A stretch of 64,000 nucleotides of DNA from Sphingomonas nostoxanthinifaciens (GTDB lineage Bacteria; Pseudomonadota; Alphaproteobacteria; Sphingomonadales; Sphingomonadaceae): assembly GCF_019930585.1 (NCBI RefSeq), contig NZ_CP082839.1, forward strand, positions 3,918,001 through 3,982,000, written 5' to 3'. Positions 1 through 8,565 of the stretch are shown piece after piece (the stretch's first letter is position 1; each line of letters begins with the position of its first letter). The translations under genes and the position numbers were made by a program. The notes under the pieces are model-generated. The model did not search any database and was not told the DNA's origin. It worked only from the letters and a program-made list of their open reading frames with translations.

Positions 1-1438
1 TCGCGTCGAGCTGGCGCAGCGTGGCATCGAGATGCGCGATGCCGTCGCGGACCTCGCCCGATCCGGTGATGTTGGCGACATTGGCGGTCAGCCGGCGGAC
101 GTTGGCGCCGATCTCCTGCAGCGGGATCTGGTCGACCTTGGTCAGGATCGAATCAGCCTTCGCCATCAGATCGTCGGCGGTGGCGTTGCTTTCTGCAGCG
201 GGGATGATCGGATCGCCGCCGCCGGTCGCGAGGCGTGCCGGGCGGGCGCCGGCATCCGCCGCGAGCAGGATCGCATGCGCACCCACCAAGGGCGGCGATT
301 GGATCATATGCGCGCGATAGCCTTGCGCAAGCAGACGCCCGACCGCACGATCGCTCGCGGCGCGCCAGTCCTGCGTGCCCGCCCCCGGCGGCAGTGCGAC
401 ATCGAGGCGGCGCGGATAGAGCAGGATGGTTGCCTCGGTATAAGGCCGCCCACCGGGCGCGAACGTCAGGTGCGCGCTGCGCACCCGCCCGACCGTATAT
501 CCGAGCATCGTCACGCTCGATCCCGGTTCGATATCGCCGGCGGCGCCCTTCAGCATGACGCGATATGGCACCTCCGGCCCGATCGCGCCCGCGCGCGCCG
601 TCGCCTGGTCCTGATAGAGCGTGAACACCGTATTGGCCGGGGCATGTTGCGCGGCGACGGGCGCGGGGGGCAGTTCATATTGCACCGAACCCTGCAGCAC
701 GCTGGCCGGCGACGAGAGGCCGGCCGTCAGCGACGCGCCGCTGAGCGACAGCTTGAGCGGGCTGCCGGTCCAGAACGCGCCGCCTTCGTCGATCAGCCGG
801 TCGAACGGTGCATTCACGAACACCTTCAGCCGGAAATTGCCCGGACCGCGCAGCGCTGTCCGAACCACCTTGCCGATCGTGAAGCCGCGATAGAGCACCG
901 CCGCACCCGGCTGGATCGAGCCCAGCGCGGCGGCATCGAGGTAATAGATCGTCCCCTGCGTGCCCGGCAGGATCAGCGGCGGCTGATCGAGCCCGACAAA
1001 GTGCCGCGTCGGCGTGCCGCCGGTACCCGGCGCCATGTCGATCAACACCCCCGCCACCGCGGCGCGGATCGACTGGATGTCGGTGATCGTGGGAAACTCG
1101 CCGACCAGCCAGAATTTGGTGTTGCTGTTGAGCGCATCCCTGACGCGCGGATCGAGCGACAGCGTCACCTCGACATGATGCGCGTCGGGTGCCGCCCGCA
1201 CGTGCGAGACGTGGCCGACCTCGACGCCCTTCATCAGCACCTTGGTATCGCCCGGCGTGACGCCCTCGACATAGCCGAAGGTGACCACCGTCTCGAGCCC
1301 GCGACGGGTGAGCGCGCGCACGCCGAGATAGGCGACGATGATCAGAGCGGCGAGCGGGATGGCCCAGACGAGGCCCGGCCAGCGGCTGCGGATCGCGCGC
1401 GCCTGCGGCAGCGTATCGTCCCGGTCATCGTCGTTCAA
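1..1438 (-). CDS. pqiB: PqiB-like MCE-domain intermembrane transport protein (C-terminus cut by window edge)
   Basis: About 479 residues are visible and the frame runs off the left edge. After a short cytoplasmic start there is one N-terminal membrane helix (WAIPLAALIIVAYLG, about residues 24-38). At least three MCE/MlaD-type repeats follow, each with a GxxV(G/R)-type turn (KGVEVGHV, RGFTIGKV, LGYTVGRV). Known PqiB proteins have one anchor helix and three MCE rings that form a periplasmic tube for lipid movement between the membranes. The start is inferred as TTG at 1438, overlapping the pqiA stop in a TTGA junction; the nearby ATG is out of frame. It is translationally coupled to pqiA. A pqiC lipoprotein gene would be expected beyond the edge but cannot be seen. 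Confidence 0.88.
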   Translation of the reverse strand, partial: MNDDDRDDTLPQARAIRSRWPGLVWAIPLAALIIVAYLGVRALTRRGLETVVTFGYVEGVTPGDTKVLMKGVEVGHVSHVRAAPDAHHVEVTLSLDPRVRDALNSNTKFWLVGEFPTITDIQSIRAAVAGVLIDMAPGTGGTPTRHFVGLDQPPLILPGTQGTIYYLDAAALGSIQPGAAVLYRGFTIGKVVRTALRGPGNFRLKVFVNAPFDRLIDEGGAFWTGSPLKLSLSGASLTAGLSSPASVLQGSVQYELPPAPVAAQHAPANTVFTLYQDQATARAGAIGPEVPYRVMLKGAAGDIEPGSSVTMLGYTVGRVRSAHLTFAPGGRPYTEATILLYPRRLDVALPPGAGTQDWRAASDRAVGRLLAQGYRAHMIQSPPLVGAHAILLAADAGARPARLATGGGDPIIPAAESNATADDLMAKADSILTKVDQIPLQEIGANVRRLTANVANITGSGEVRDGIAHLDATLRQLDA

Positions 1439-2646
1439 TCGCGTCGCTCCGCCGCATCCCACATCAGTCGCGGGTCGAACGTCTTGGCGCTGATCATCGT
1501 CAGCACCACCACGGCGGTGAACGGCACCGCCGCGGGCTCCGCACGCCCCGTGATGAAGGCATTATAGGTCATGACCGGCACGAAGGTTCCGATCACGAAC
1601 GGATCGACCATCGACCAGCGCCCGATCTCCTCCACCATCCGATAGACCTTCGTCTTCGCGACGAGGTGCGAGCGCGAGCGCCGCAGCACCGAAACGACGC
1701 ACCAGCCGAGCCCGGCGAGCTTCAGGAACGGAATGAGGAAGCTCGCGCAGAACACCAATAGAGCGAGATCCCAGAGGTTCGCCTGCGCCAGCTCGATCAC
1801 GCCCTCCAGCACCGTATAGGTGGTCGGCTTGTAATGGATCGGCAGCGTCGCTAGCGGATAGAGGTTGGCGGGGATGTAGAGCAGCACCGCCGCCAGCGTC
1901 AGCGCGATCGTGCGGCTCATGCTCTGCGGCTTGCGCCGGTGGAGGCGATCGCCGCAGCGGCGGCACGACGCGCCCTCGGCCTCGGCCGGCGCGAGCAATT
2001 CACAGGTCGTGCATTCGATCGCCGTGCGCGGATCGGCCGGGGGCGCGTCGGGCGCGATCCGTTCCCACACCGCCGCCTTGTCGAGCGCCGCGCGGACGAA
2101 CAGCGACAGGATCGCCGTGGCGATCAGCGCGACCCCGCCCGGCCCGAGCCTCACCGCGATCGAATCCGCCAGCCGGGCATAGGCCACCGCCAGCCCGAGC
2201 AGAAACACGTCGAGCATCGCCCAGCTCTGCAATTTGTCCGCCCAGCGGAACGCCGGCCCGAGCCAGTCGGCCTTCACATCGAATTCCAGCGCGCCGAGCA
2301 CGAGCGTCAGCAGGCCGAAGCGGACGATCGGGGCGACGACGATGAACAGGAACACGATCGCCGCCAGCCACGGCCAGCCGTCGTACAGCATGATCCACGC
2401 CGACGAGGCGAGCCGGCTGGTGCGCGACACGCCGAGCACGTCGGTGCGCAGCAGCGGCATCAGGTTGGCCGGGATGAGCAGAAGGAGCAGCGTCGCCGAC
2501 AGGGCGAACGCCAGCGACAGGCTGCGCCCGTTGGTGCGTTCGAGCGTCCCGGCGCAGCGCGCGCAGCGCGTCAGCTGCGCGGCATGGGTCGGCGGCAATT
2601 GCTGCGGCAATCCGCAATCCGCACATCCCACGATCGCCGCTGTCAT
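1435..2646 (-). CDS. pqiA: PqiA-like integral membrane protein with two zinc-ribbon motifs
   Basis: This 403-residue protein has the duplicated PqiA architecture. Each half starts with a zinc-ribbon-like pair (C8xxC11 with C28xxC31; later CTTC with CRRC) and continues into about four hydrophobic helices with the family motif IPANL. PqiA proteins are inner-membrane partners of the PqiB MCE tube and take part in envelope lipid homeostasis and stress tolerance. It is the first gene of the pqiAB operon and overlaps pqiB by four bases. An inverted repeat lies about 55 bases upstream. The length matches the family, and identification is confident from the duplicated layout and context. Confidence 0.9.
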   Translation of the reverse strand: MTAAIVGCADCGLPQQLPPTHAAQLTRCARCAGTLERTNGRSLSLAFALSATLLLLLIPANLMPLLRTDVLGVSRTSRLASSAWIMLYDGWPWLAAIVFLFIVVAPIVRFGLLTLVLGALEFDVKADWLGPAFRWADKLQSWAMLDVFLLGLAVAYARLADSIAVRLGPGGVALIATAILSLFVRAALDKAAVWERIAPDAPPADPRTAIECTTCELLAPAEAEGASCRRCGDRLHRRKPQSMSRTIALTLAAVLLYIPANLYPLATLPIHYKPTTYTVLEGVIELAQANLWDLALLVFCASFLIPFLKLAGLGWCVVSVLRRSRSHLVAKTKVYRMVEEIGRWSMVDPFVIGTFVPVMTYNAFITGRAEPAAVPFTAVVVLTMISAKTFDPRLMWDAAERRD

Positions 2647-2701
2647 GAGGACGGAAAGCGCGGACGCCGCAGGAGTTGCGTCACGCGCGGATCCGATCGC
2701 G

Positions 2702-2727
2702 GTTTCGCGTCGTTTGCATGGCGAAAC
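2702..2727. promoter_or_regulatory. inverted repeat between divergent pqiA and small membrane peptide gene
   Basis: A perfect 7-base inverted repeat, GTTTCGC and GCGAAAC, is separated by 12 bases. It sits in the 92-base gap between pqiA (leftward) and the 27-residue gene (rightward). The placement suits an operator shared by both promoters, but it could equally be a chance hairpin. No cognate regulator was identified. Confidence 0.3.
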
Positions 2728-2738
2728 ATTGGAGATGG

Positions 2739-2822
2739 ATGATGCGATCGATCCTGCTCTGGCTTATCGGCGTGCCGATCCCGATCATCCTGCTGCTGGC
2801 GATGTGCACGCATCATTTCTGA
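2739..2822 (+). CDS. 27-residue hydrophobic membrane peptide
   Basis: A short reading frame starts with two consecutive ATG codons (2739 and 2742), preceded by GGAG at 2731. It encodes a few polar residues, one membrane helix with an IGVPIPIILLLA core, and a polar His-His-Phe tail. I recall very similar tiny peptides with a (V/I)PIPII core in many sphingomonad genomes, but their function is unknown to me. The good ribosome-binding site and the clean helix support a real gene. It points away from pqiA and shares its upstream region, so co-regulation with the lipid-transport operon is possible but unproven. Confidence 0.5.
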   Translation: MMRSILLWLIGVPIPIILLLAMCTHHF

Positions 2823-2864
2823 CGCCGCGCGCAAGCGGACGATCGCCGCTTCCGACCGAAACCT

Positions 2865-3056
2865 TCAGTGCTTGTGCTTGGGCGCGGCGGTCGCGATCAC
2901 TTCCGCCGGATGGATCGGGCGCATCGCGGCGGCGAGCGAGACAGCGAGCATCTGGCAATCGCAGCCGGCAGCCGGTGCCATGACCATGGCGATGTCGGGC
3001 CATTGCAGCGTTTCGGATGGGGTGGGCGCCGCGGGACGCTCGATCTTGTCGGCCAT
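2865..3056 (-). CDS. small hypothetical protein, 63 residues
   Basis: The reading frame starts with MADKIERPAAPTP and ends in KHKH. A strong GGAGAG ribosome-binding site lies just upstream of the ATG at 3056, which sets the start. It contains a CDC motif near residue 32 and no signal peptide or membrane helix. I do not recognise the family. It lies between the tiny membrane peptide and the divergent GFA-type gene and has no evident operon partner. The start signal and codon use make expression plausible, but conservation would need checking. Confidence 0.45.
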   Translation of the reverse strand: MADKIERPAAPTPSETLQWPDIAMVMAPAAGCDCQMLAVSLAAAMRPIHPAEVIATAAPKHKH

Positions 3057-3158
3057 CGACTCTCTCCAGCCCGCCTTTTTCGGCGGTTCCCGAAAGTCTA
3101 CGCCGATCATAAGGGGACACAAGCGGAGACGCGGTCGGCTGACGTTCGGAGCATGATG

Positions 3159-3500
3159 ATGAAGGTGGAGGGCGGCTGCCATTGCGGCCTGGTGCGGTTC
3201 GAGGCGGAGGTGGCCGACGGACCGGTCGAGGTGCTCGCGTGCGGCTGCTCGATCTGCGCGATGACCGGCTTCCAGCATGTGATCGTTCCGCAATCGGCCT
3301 TCCGCATCGTCGAGGGGCGGCGCGAGACCACCACCTATCGGTTCGGGTCGGGTTCGGCGCGCCACATCTTCTGTACGCAATGCGGGGTGAAGAGCTTCCT
3401 CACCCCGCGCGGCCGGCCCGACGCGATGAGCCTGAACCTGCGCTGCCTCGACGAAGGCCACGGCCTCGACGTGACGAATGTCGCGGTCGATCAGGTCTGA
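3159..3500 (+). CDS. GFA-family (glutathione-dependent formaldehyde-activating-like) zinc protein
   Basis: The 113-residue protein starts MKVEGGCHCG and carries the GFA/CENP-V cysteine pattern: CHC near the start, CGCSIC in the middle and CTQCG further on. In known members these cysteines bind one or two zinc ions. The founding enzyme was proposed to speed S-hydroxymethylglutathione formation, but most family members have no proven reaction. Three ATG codons occur in a row (3153, 3156, 3159). GGAG at 3148-3151 gives the best spacing to 3159. The gene stands alone, convergent with the esterase gene, and the specific substrate cannot be inferred. Confidence 0.85.
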   Translation: MKVEGGCHCGLVRFEAEVADGPVEVLACGCSICAMTGFQHVIVPQSAFRIVEGRRETTTYRFGSGSARHIFCTQCGVKSFLTPRGRPDAMSLNLRCLDEGHGLDVTNVAVDQV

Positions 3501-3507
3501 CGGCGCA

Positions 3508-5445
3508 TCACTGCGCCGCCACGGCACCCGCGTCCACCAAAGGCAGCCACACCGCGCTGGGGTTCGCGGACGAGCGCGAGACGGTGATCGTCGCCTTCTT
3601 GTAGTCGCCCGGCTTGGCGAAGAAGATGTTCGGGACATAGGTCTGCGGGTTGCGGTCGTAGAGCGGGAACCAGCTCGACTGCACCTGCACCATGATGCGG
3701 TGGCCGGGCAGGAAGACGTGGTTGGCGGTCGGCAGCGCAAACTTGATCCGCACCGTCTTGTTCGCCGGGATCGCGCTCGGATGTTCGAAACTGTCGCGAT
3801 AGCGGCCGCGGAAGATGTCCATCGCCACGCCGAGCTGGTAGCCGCCGAGTTCGGTCTGCGACGGCACCTCGTCGGGATAGACGTCGATCAGCTTGACCAC
3901 GAAATCGCCGTCGGTGCCCGTCGTCGCCAGCAGGAGGTCGGCCACCGGTGCGCCGCTGATCCGCACCGCATGATCGAGCACCGGCGTCTCGTAGCTCAGC
4001 ACGTCGGTGCGCGTGTTCGCCTCGCGCTGGTCGGAGACGAGCCACTGCTTCCACTGGTCGGTGCCCGACAGGTTCACCGGGCGCGGCACGAACGGGATCG
4101 GATGCGCCGGATCGGAGACATAGCTGTCGGCACCCGCGCCCTTGGGCTTGTCGAACGACAGGCCCGCATCGGCGGCGAGATAGAGCGGCGTCATCGGCTT
4201 GGCGCAGCCGCTGGCGCAGGCGAGCGGCCAGTCGGGCAATTTGTCCCAATGGTTCTCGCCGGTATTGTAGATCTGCACGCGCGGCATCGCGTAGGCCGGC
4301 GCGCCGTCCTTCAGATACTGATCGAAGAAGGGCAGCAGCACGTTCTGGCGGAAGTCGGCGGTGGTGTTGCCGGCCCATTTGAGCGGGCCGAGGCTATAGC
4401 CTTCGTAATTGACCTGGCTGTGCCGCCACGGGCCCATCACGAGATAATTGTTGTCGAGGTGGCCGGCGCCCTTCAGCGCCTCCCAGCTGTGGATCGCGCC
4501 CCACATATCCTCCTGGTCCCACAGGCCCTGCAGCCACATGGTCGGCACCTTGGACGGGTGCGCGGCGACCGCCTTGTCGAGCGCCTGACCCTGCCAATAA
4601 GCGTCATAGGCGGGATGCTCGGCCATGCGCCGCCACATGCCGAACTGGTCGACCCCATGCGCCTTGGCGATGTCGCCCGCCGATCCGCCGCGCAGATAGG
4701 CGTCGTAATCGTCGGCATTGGAGGTGATGAAGGCGGCGTCGGCGCCCTTCGGGCTCTCCTGCCCGATGACGTAGCCGAGCGCGCCATCCTGGCGGAACGC
4801 GCCATAGTGGAACCAGTCGTCGCCCATCCAGCCGTCGACCATCGGGCTTTCGGGCGCGGCGACCTTCAGCGCGGGATGCGGATCGAGCAACGCCATCACG
4901 ACGGTATGGCCCTCGTAGGACGAGCCGATCATGCCGACCTTGCCGTTCGTCTCCGGCACGTTCTTGACCAGCCAGTCGATCGCGTCCCACGCATCGGTAG
5001 TGTTGTCGACGTTGGTCGGGTTGAGCGGCCCGCGCGGCGGGCGCGTCATCACATAATCGCCTTCCGATCCGTGCAGCCCGCGCACGTCCTGAAAGACGAT
5101 GATGTAGCCGGCATTGGCGAACACTTCGGCGCTCTGCGGCACGATCGACGCGAGGTTGCCCGATCGGTTGCGGCCGGCATGCTTGTCGGCATCGTAGGGG
5201 GTGCGCGTGAACAGGATCGGCGCATGCGCCGCGCCCTTCGGCACCAGGATGACGGTGTGCAGCTTGACCCCGTCGCGCATCGGCATCTCGACGTCGCGGC
5301 GCGTGTAATTGTAGCCCGTGGTCGGCTCGACATAGTGCGCCGGCTTGTCGCCATGCGCCGGGAAGATCGGCTCGCCTGCCTGCGCCGCGACGGGGAGCGC
5401 GAGCGCCCCGATCATCAACATCGCCGTCGCCCGTCCGATCGTCAT
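3508..5445 (-). CDS. secreted CocE/NonD (X-Pro peptidase S15-like) hydrolase, probably alpha-amino-acid ester hydrolase
   Basis: This 645-residue alpha/beta hydrolase has a cleavable signal peptide (about 22 residues ending AAQA). The nucleophile elbow GSSYEG puts the catalytic serine at residue 176, and later GLWDQED and GPWRHSQ segments fit the acid and histidine of the triad. The stretch around the elbow, with VVMALLDPHPALK and DDWFHYGAF, is the pattern I associate with alpha-amino-acid ester hydrolases (EC 3.1.1.43) of Xanthomonas and Acetobacter, which act on esters and beta-lactams with an alpha-amino group. A generic acyl hydrolase of the same family is the alternative. The C-terminal third fits the jelly-roll domain. 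It appears monocistronic and periplasmic or exported. Confidence 0.82.
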   Translation of the reverse strand: MTIGRATAMLMIGALALPVAAQAGEPIFPAHGDKPAHYVEPTTGYNYTRRDVEMPMRDGVKLHTVILVPKGAAHAPILFTRTPYDADKHAGRNRSGNLASIVPQSAEVFANAGYIIVFQDVRGLHGSEGDYVMTRPPRGPLNPTNVDNTTDAWDAIDWLVKNVPETNGKVGMIGSSYEGHTVVMALLDPHPALKVAAPESPMVDGWMGDDWFHYGAFRQDGALGYVIGQESPKGADAAFITSNADDYDAYLRGGSAGDIAKAHGVDQFGMWRRMAEHPAYDAYWQGQALDKAVAAHPSKVPTMWLQGLWDQEDMWGAIHSWEALKGAGHLDNNYLVMGPWRHSQVNYEGYSLGPLKWAGNTTADFRQNVLLPFFDQYLKDGAPAYAMPRVQIYNTGENHWDKLPDWPLACASGCAKPMTPLYLAADAGLSFDKPKGAGADSYVSDPAHPIPFVPRPVNLSGTDQWKQWLVSDQREANTRTDVLSYETPVLDHAVRISGAPVADLLLATTGTDGDFVVKLIDVYPDEVPSQTELGGYQLGVAMDIFRGRYRDSFEHPSAIPANKTVRIKFALPTANHVFLPGHRIMVQVQSSWFPLYDRNPQTYVPNIFFAKPGDYKKATITVSRSSANPSAVWLPLVDAGAVAAQ

Positions 5446-5543
5446 GCGCTGGATCTCCCGCTTGGAAAGACGGGCGTTCGCATGGTCGAGCGGCCGAGCG
5501 CCAGCCTTTTCAGAGCCGATCCGTGCTCAAAAGATCCGGCGGC

Positions 5544-5618
5544 TGGCTGGGGCGGGAGGATTCGAACCTCCGAATGACGGTACCAAAAACCGTTGCCTTA
5601 CCACTTGGCGACGCCCCA
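5544..5618 (-). tRNA. tRNA-Gln (anticodon TTG)
   Basis: Read on the minus strand, the gene folds with acceptor TGGGGCG/CGCCCCA, D-arm GCC...GGC, anticodon arm ACGGT/ACCGT with loop TTTTGGT, and a T-arm containing GGTTCGAATCC. CCA is encoded at the 3' end. The anticodon TTG reads glutamine CAA. A TTATAA box at 5634-5639 lies at the right distance upstream to be the -10 element. Confidence 0.95.
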
Positions 5619-5664
5619 TCGCGCGGGCGGGCCTTATAACCGGCCGCGCCCGCGAGGGAAGGCT

Positions 5665-6762
5665 TTAGAACAGCCGCTCGACCCAGCCGTGCGGATCGGC
5701 CGCATGGCCGCGCTGGATCGACACCAGAGCCGCCTTGAGCTGGCTGGAAACCGTGCCCGGGCCGCCATTGCCGATCGTGAAATCGAACCCTTCGCCGCGC
5801 ACGCGGCCGATCGGCGTCACCACCGCCGCCGTGCCGCAGGCGAACGCCTCGCGGATGCGGCCGCTGGCGGCATCGGCGGCGAACTGGTCGAGCGCGTAGC
5901 GCTCCTCGCGCACCGTCAGCCCCATGTCGCGCGCCAGCACGGTCAGCGAATCGCGCGTGATGCCGGGCAGGATCGTGCCGGTCAGCGGCGGCGTCGCGAT
6001 CGAGCCGTCGTCGAACACGAAGAAGATGTTCATGCCGCCCAGCTCCTCGATCCAGCGATGCTCGGCGGCGTCGACGAACAGCACCTGATCGCAGCCCTGG
6101 CGGATCGCCTCCGCCTGCGCGACGAGGCTGGCGGCGTAATTGCCGCCGCACTTGGCAGCACCGGTGCCGCCGGGGGCAGCGCGGGTATAATCCTGCGACA
6201 CCCACAAGGTCACCGCCGGCGCGCCGCCCTTGAAATAGGCGCCGACCGACGATCCGATCACCATGTAGAGATATTCGGACGAGGGCTTCACGCCGAGGAA
6301 CACCTCGCTCGCGATCATGAACGGCCGCAGATAGAGCGCGCCGCCTTCCGCCTCGGGGATCCAGGCGCGGTCGGCGCGCACCAGCGCGCGGCACGATTCG
6401 ACGAACAGATCCTCCGGCAGCGGCGCCATCGCCAGCCGCTCGGCCGAGGCGCGGAAGCGGCGGGCATTGGCGTCGGCGCGGAACAAGGCCGCGCCACCAT
6501 CCTCCAGCCGATAGGCCTTCAGCCCCTCGAAAATCTCCTGCGCATAATGGAGCACGGCGGCGGCGGGATCCATCTGCAGCGGCGCGCGCGCCTGCACCTG
6601 CGCATCGTGCCAGCCCTTCGCCTCGCTATAGCGAATCGTCACCATGTGATCGGTGAACACCCGGCCGAAACCGGGATCGACGAGCAAAGCCTGCCGCTCG
6701 CTCACCGGAACGATGCCGGGATGGGGCAGATGATCGAAGGTCAGGCTGGTCGCAGCGTTCAT
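5665..6762 (-). CDS. ilvE: branched-chain-amino-acid aminotransferase
   Basis: The 365-residue class IV PLP aminotransferase has the long (mitochondrial/actinobacterial-like) BCAT form. It has HYAQEIFEGLKAY near residues 72-84, LRPF at 145, and GGTGAAKCGGNYAAS with the PLP lysine at about K204. Family members transfer the amino group between glutamate and the 2-oxo acids of leucine, isoleucine and valine in the cytosol, as the last biosynthetic step and the first catabolic step. It ends about 46 bases upstream of tRNA-Gln and is divergent from the MarR-type gene at 6847, with an 84-base shared upstream region. Whether that regulator controls it is not known. Length and motifs are complete. 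Confidence 0.95.
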   Translation of the reverse strand: MNAATSLTFDHLPHPGIVPVSERQALLVDPGFGRVFTDHMVTIRYSEAKGWHDAQVQARAPLQMDPAAAVLHYAQEIFEGLKAYRLEDGGAALFRADANARRFRASAERLAMAPLPEDLFVESCRALVRADRAWIPEAEGGALYLRPFMIASEVFLGVKPSSEYLYMVIGSSVGAYFKGGAPAVTLWVSQDYTRAAPGGTGAAKCGGNYAASLVAQAEAIRQGCDQVLFVDAAEHRWIEELGGMNIFFVFDDGSIATPPLTGTILPGITRDSLTVLARDMGLTVREERYALDQFAADAASGRIREAFACGTAAVVTPIGRVRGEGFDFTIGNGGPGTVSSQLKAALVSIQRGHAADPHGWVERLF

Positions 6763-6846
6763 GATGGCTCTTCTCGTGCGGATGAAGAGTGCCGCCTTAA
6801 AGCTGCGGCTTGCGCCGCGCTAGGGTGGGTGGCAGAAAGGGTCAAT

Positions 6847-7353
6847 ATGGCTGTCCCGTCCGCTTCGCCCCTGTTCCTGCGCGAGACCGAAATCCGTCGC
6901 GGTATCGAGTTGCTCTACTTCGGCTACAGCCTGCTCTACCGCGATATCGATCACCGCCTCGGCAAGGAGGGGCTCGGCCGCGCACATCATCGCGCGCTCT
7001 ATTTCATCGCGCGCCAGCCCGATCAGACGATCAGCGACCTGCTGCGCACGCTCGCCATCACCAAGCAGTCACTCGGCCGCGTCCTCGGCGAGTTGACCGA
7101 GCGCGGGCTGGTCGAGACCCGCACCGGGCGCGCGGACCGGCGCCAGCGGCTGCTGCGACTCACCGAATCCGGCGAAGCGATGGAGCGCGACTTATTCGAG
7201 GCGATGCGCGAGCGGCTGGGCGGCGCATATGCGGGCGCGGGGCAGGAGGCGGTCACCGGCTTCTGGCGCGTGCTGGAGGCGATGATTCCCCCCGCCGATC
7301 GCGGCCGCATGGCCGTGCTGGCCGACGCCGCACCCGACGGACGCGCGGCCTGA
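6847..7353 (+). CDS. MarR-family transcriptional regulator
   Basis: The 168-residue protein has a winged helix-turn-helix at about residues 40-110. The recognition helix region reads ISDLLRTLAITKQSLGRVLGELTERGLV, followed by the wing TRTGRADRRQRLLRLTESG, which is the standard MarR DR...R wing. Flanking helices form the dimer interface. The start at 6847 is supported by AGAAAGGG upstream. The gene is divergent from ilvE, so autoregulation through the shared region, possibly including ilvE, is a reasonable guess. The ligand is unknown. Members usually repress genes for stress response, efflux or aromatic compound breakdown, but nothing nearby fixes the target. Confidence 0.88.
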   Translation: MAVPSASPLFLRETEIRRGIELLYFGYSLLYRDIDHRLGKEGLGRAHHRALYFIARQPDQTISDLLRTLAITKQSLGRVLGELTERGLVETRTGRADRRQRLLRLTESGEAMERDLFEAMRERLGGAYAGAGQEAVTGFWRVLEAMIPPADRGRMAVLADAAPDGRAA

Positions 7354-7365
7354 CACTGCAGGGCG

Positions 7366-7394
7366 TTGACAGGCCGAACACGCTTCGCCATTGA
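7366..7394 (+). promoter_or_regulatory. candidate promoter of tRNA-Tyr
   Basis: A perfect TTGACA -35 box lies at 7366-7371. Seventeen bases later a weaker CATTGA hexamer occupies the -10 position (7389-7394). The distance from the hexamer to the tRNA 5' end is about 25 bases, as expected for a stable-RNA promoter. Confidence 0.4.
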
Positions 7395-7419
7395 CGCGCC
7401 TCCCACGGGCAAAGCTCAT

Positions 7420-7506
7420 GGACAGGTGGCCGAGTGGTTAAAGGCAGCAGACTGTAAATCTGCCGGAGTTTCTCCTACGTAGGTTCGAACCCTACCCTGT
7501 CCACCA
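7420..7506 (+). tRNA. tRNA-Tyr (anticodon GTA)
   Basis: This class II tRNA has a long variable arm. The acceptor is GGACAGG/CCTGTCC, the anticodon arm GCAGA/TCTGC encloses loop CTGTAAA, and the T-arm has GGTTCGAACCC. ACCA is encoded at the 3' end. The anticodon GTA reads tyrosine codons. Confidence 0.96.
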
Positions 7507-7832
7507 CCTTCTGCGCGGCAATGGCCCGCGCCGCGATACGGGTCGCGCTCCGCGGCATTGCCGCTTCCATCGATCGTTGGCATCCGGTTCGTCGAGCGCA
7601 CGGCTCGCTTCGGCGGCCTTGCGCCCCTTCCCCGCCGTTGCCGGGGAATAAAAGCCACGCTGCGCCACTCCTTATCGACGGTCTTCGCGAACCTTGGGGG
7701 CAAGGCAAATGAAGCATCCTGCCGATCCGCAGGCGGGCGTCGTCCCGCGTGCGCATGGCGCCGCCGCCCCCCTCGTCCGCGATCGACCGGCGATCAGCGT
7801 CTGAGCGTCCTTCAATCTGACAGGGGGAATTT
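7507..7832. other. intergenic region upstream of the first PEP-CTERM gene
   Basis: No convincing gene is present. The region contains a short GC hairpin (CCCCG...CGGGG near 7640) and ends in an AGGGGG ribosome-binding site for the gene at 7833. Open frames here are on the minus strand and lack start signals. Confidence 0.5.
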
Positions 7833-8543
7833 ATGAAGCGCTTCTTCGACATGGCAATCTGTCTCACGCTCGTCGGCGCCACGGCGCCCGCGCTCGCAGC
7901 AGGCGTGACGGGCAGCACGTCCGCGATCTTCGTCAATCCGAAGCCGGGCACCGCGGTGGTGACCGGCGTCGGCACGTCGCATTTCACCTACGGCGATCCC
8001 ATCGGCTTCAGCACGCCGAACGAACTTTCCTTCGCCAGCGCCGCTTTCTCGAGCGATTACGAGACGCCGTTCAAGGTGGGCACGCTGACCTATACCAATG
8101 GCAGCATCGCGGGCGGCACGGAGGCCGCTTCGGTCGACGTGGCGCTGACGCTCGCTTTCGCCACGCCCGCCATTCCCGCGGTGGCAAGCATCTTCACGCT
8201 CGATCTGGTCAATACGCCCAACACCAGCGACCCGATCGCCTCGGCCGATTACGTCTATTTCCCGAGCAGCTATTCGGCGACCGACTTCGTGATCGGCGGG
8301 ACGACCTATCACGTCGCCCTCACCGGCTTCGGTAACGTGGTCGGCGACGGCTTCCTCGCCTCCGACAGCAGCGAACTGCATGTGCTGGAAGGCGCCAGCG
8401 CAACCGCGGACCTGTTCGCCGTCGTGACGAGCCACGCACCGGGGGCTGTGCCCGAGCCCGCTTCGTGGGCGATGTTCATCGGCGGCTTCGCGCTGGTGGG
8501 CGGCGCGATGCGCGACCGTCGCCGCATGCAGGCCATCGCCTGA
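7833..8543 (+). CDS. exported PEPxxWA-CTERM anchor protein
   Basis: The 236-residue precursor has a signal peptide (about residues 1-23, ending APALAA), a low-cysteine, Ser/Thr/Gly-rich beta-type middle and a C-terminal sorting signal. That signal has PEPASWAMF, a GGFALVGGAM helix and a basic RDRRR end. This is the PEPxxWA form of PEP-CTERM typical of sphingomonads. By family knowledge, such proteins are cleaved at PEP by a membrane exosortase and are linked to extracellular polysaccharide. No exosortase gene is in the window. The start at 7833 has a strong AGGGGG site. The specific function of the middle domain is unknown. A GC-rich terminator hairpin follows. Confidence 0.87.
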   Translation: MKRFFDMAICLTLVGATAPALAAGVTGSTSAIFVNPKPGTAVVTGVGTSHFTYGDPIGFSTPNELSFASAAFSSDYETPFKVGTLTYTNGSIAGGTEAASVDVALTLAFATPAIPAVASIFTLDLVNTPNTSDPIASADYVYFPSSYSATDFVIGGTTYHVALTGFGNVVGDGFLASDSSELHVLEGASATADLFAVVTSHAPGAVPEPASWAMFIGGFALVGGAMRDRRRMQAIA

Positions 8544-8565
8544 CACGAGCGACGTCCGCGACGGA

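Noticed and set aside
7475..7987. A 170-codon frame on the minus strand across tRNA-Tyr and the PEP-CTERM start
   Set aside because: It runs through a tRNA gene and into a signal-peptide gene on the other strand and has no ribosome-binding site.
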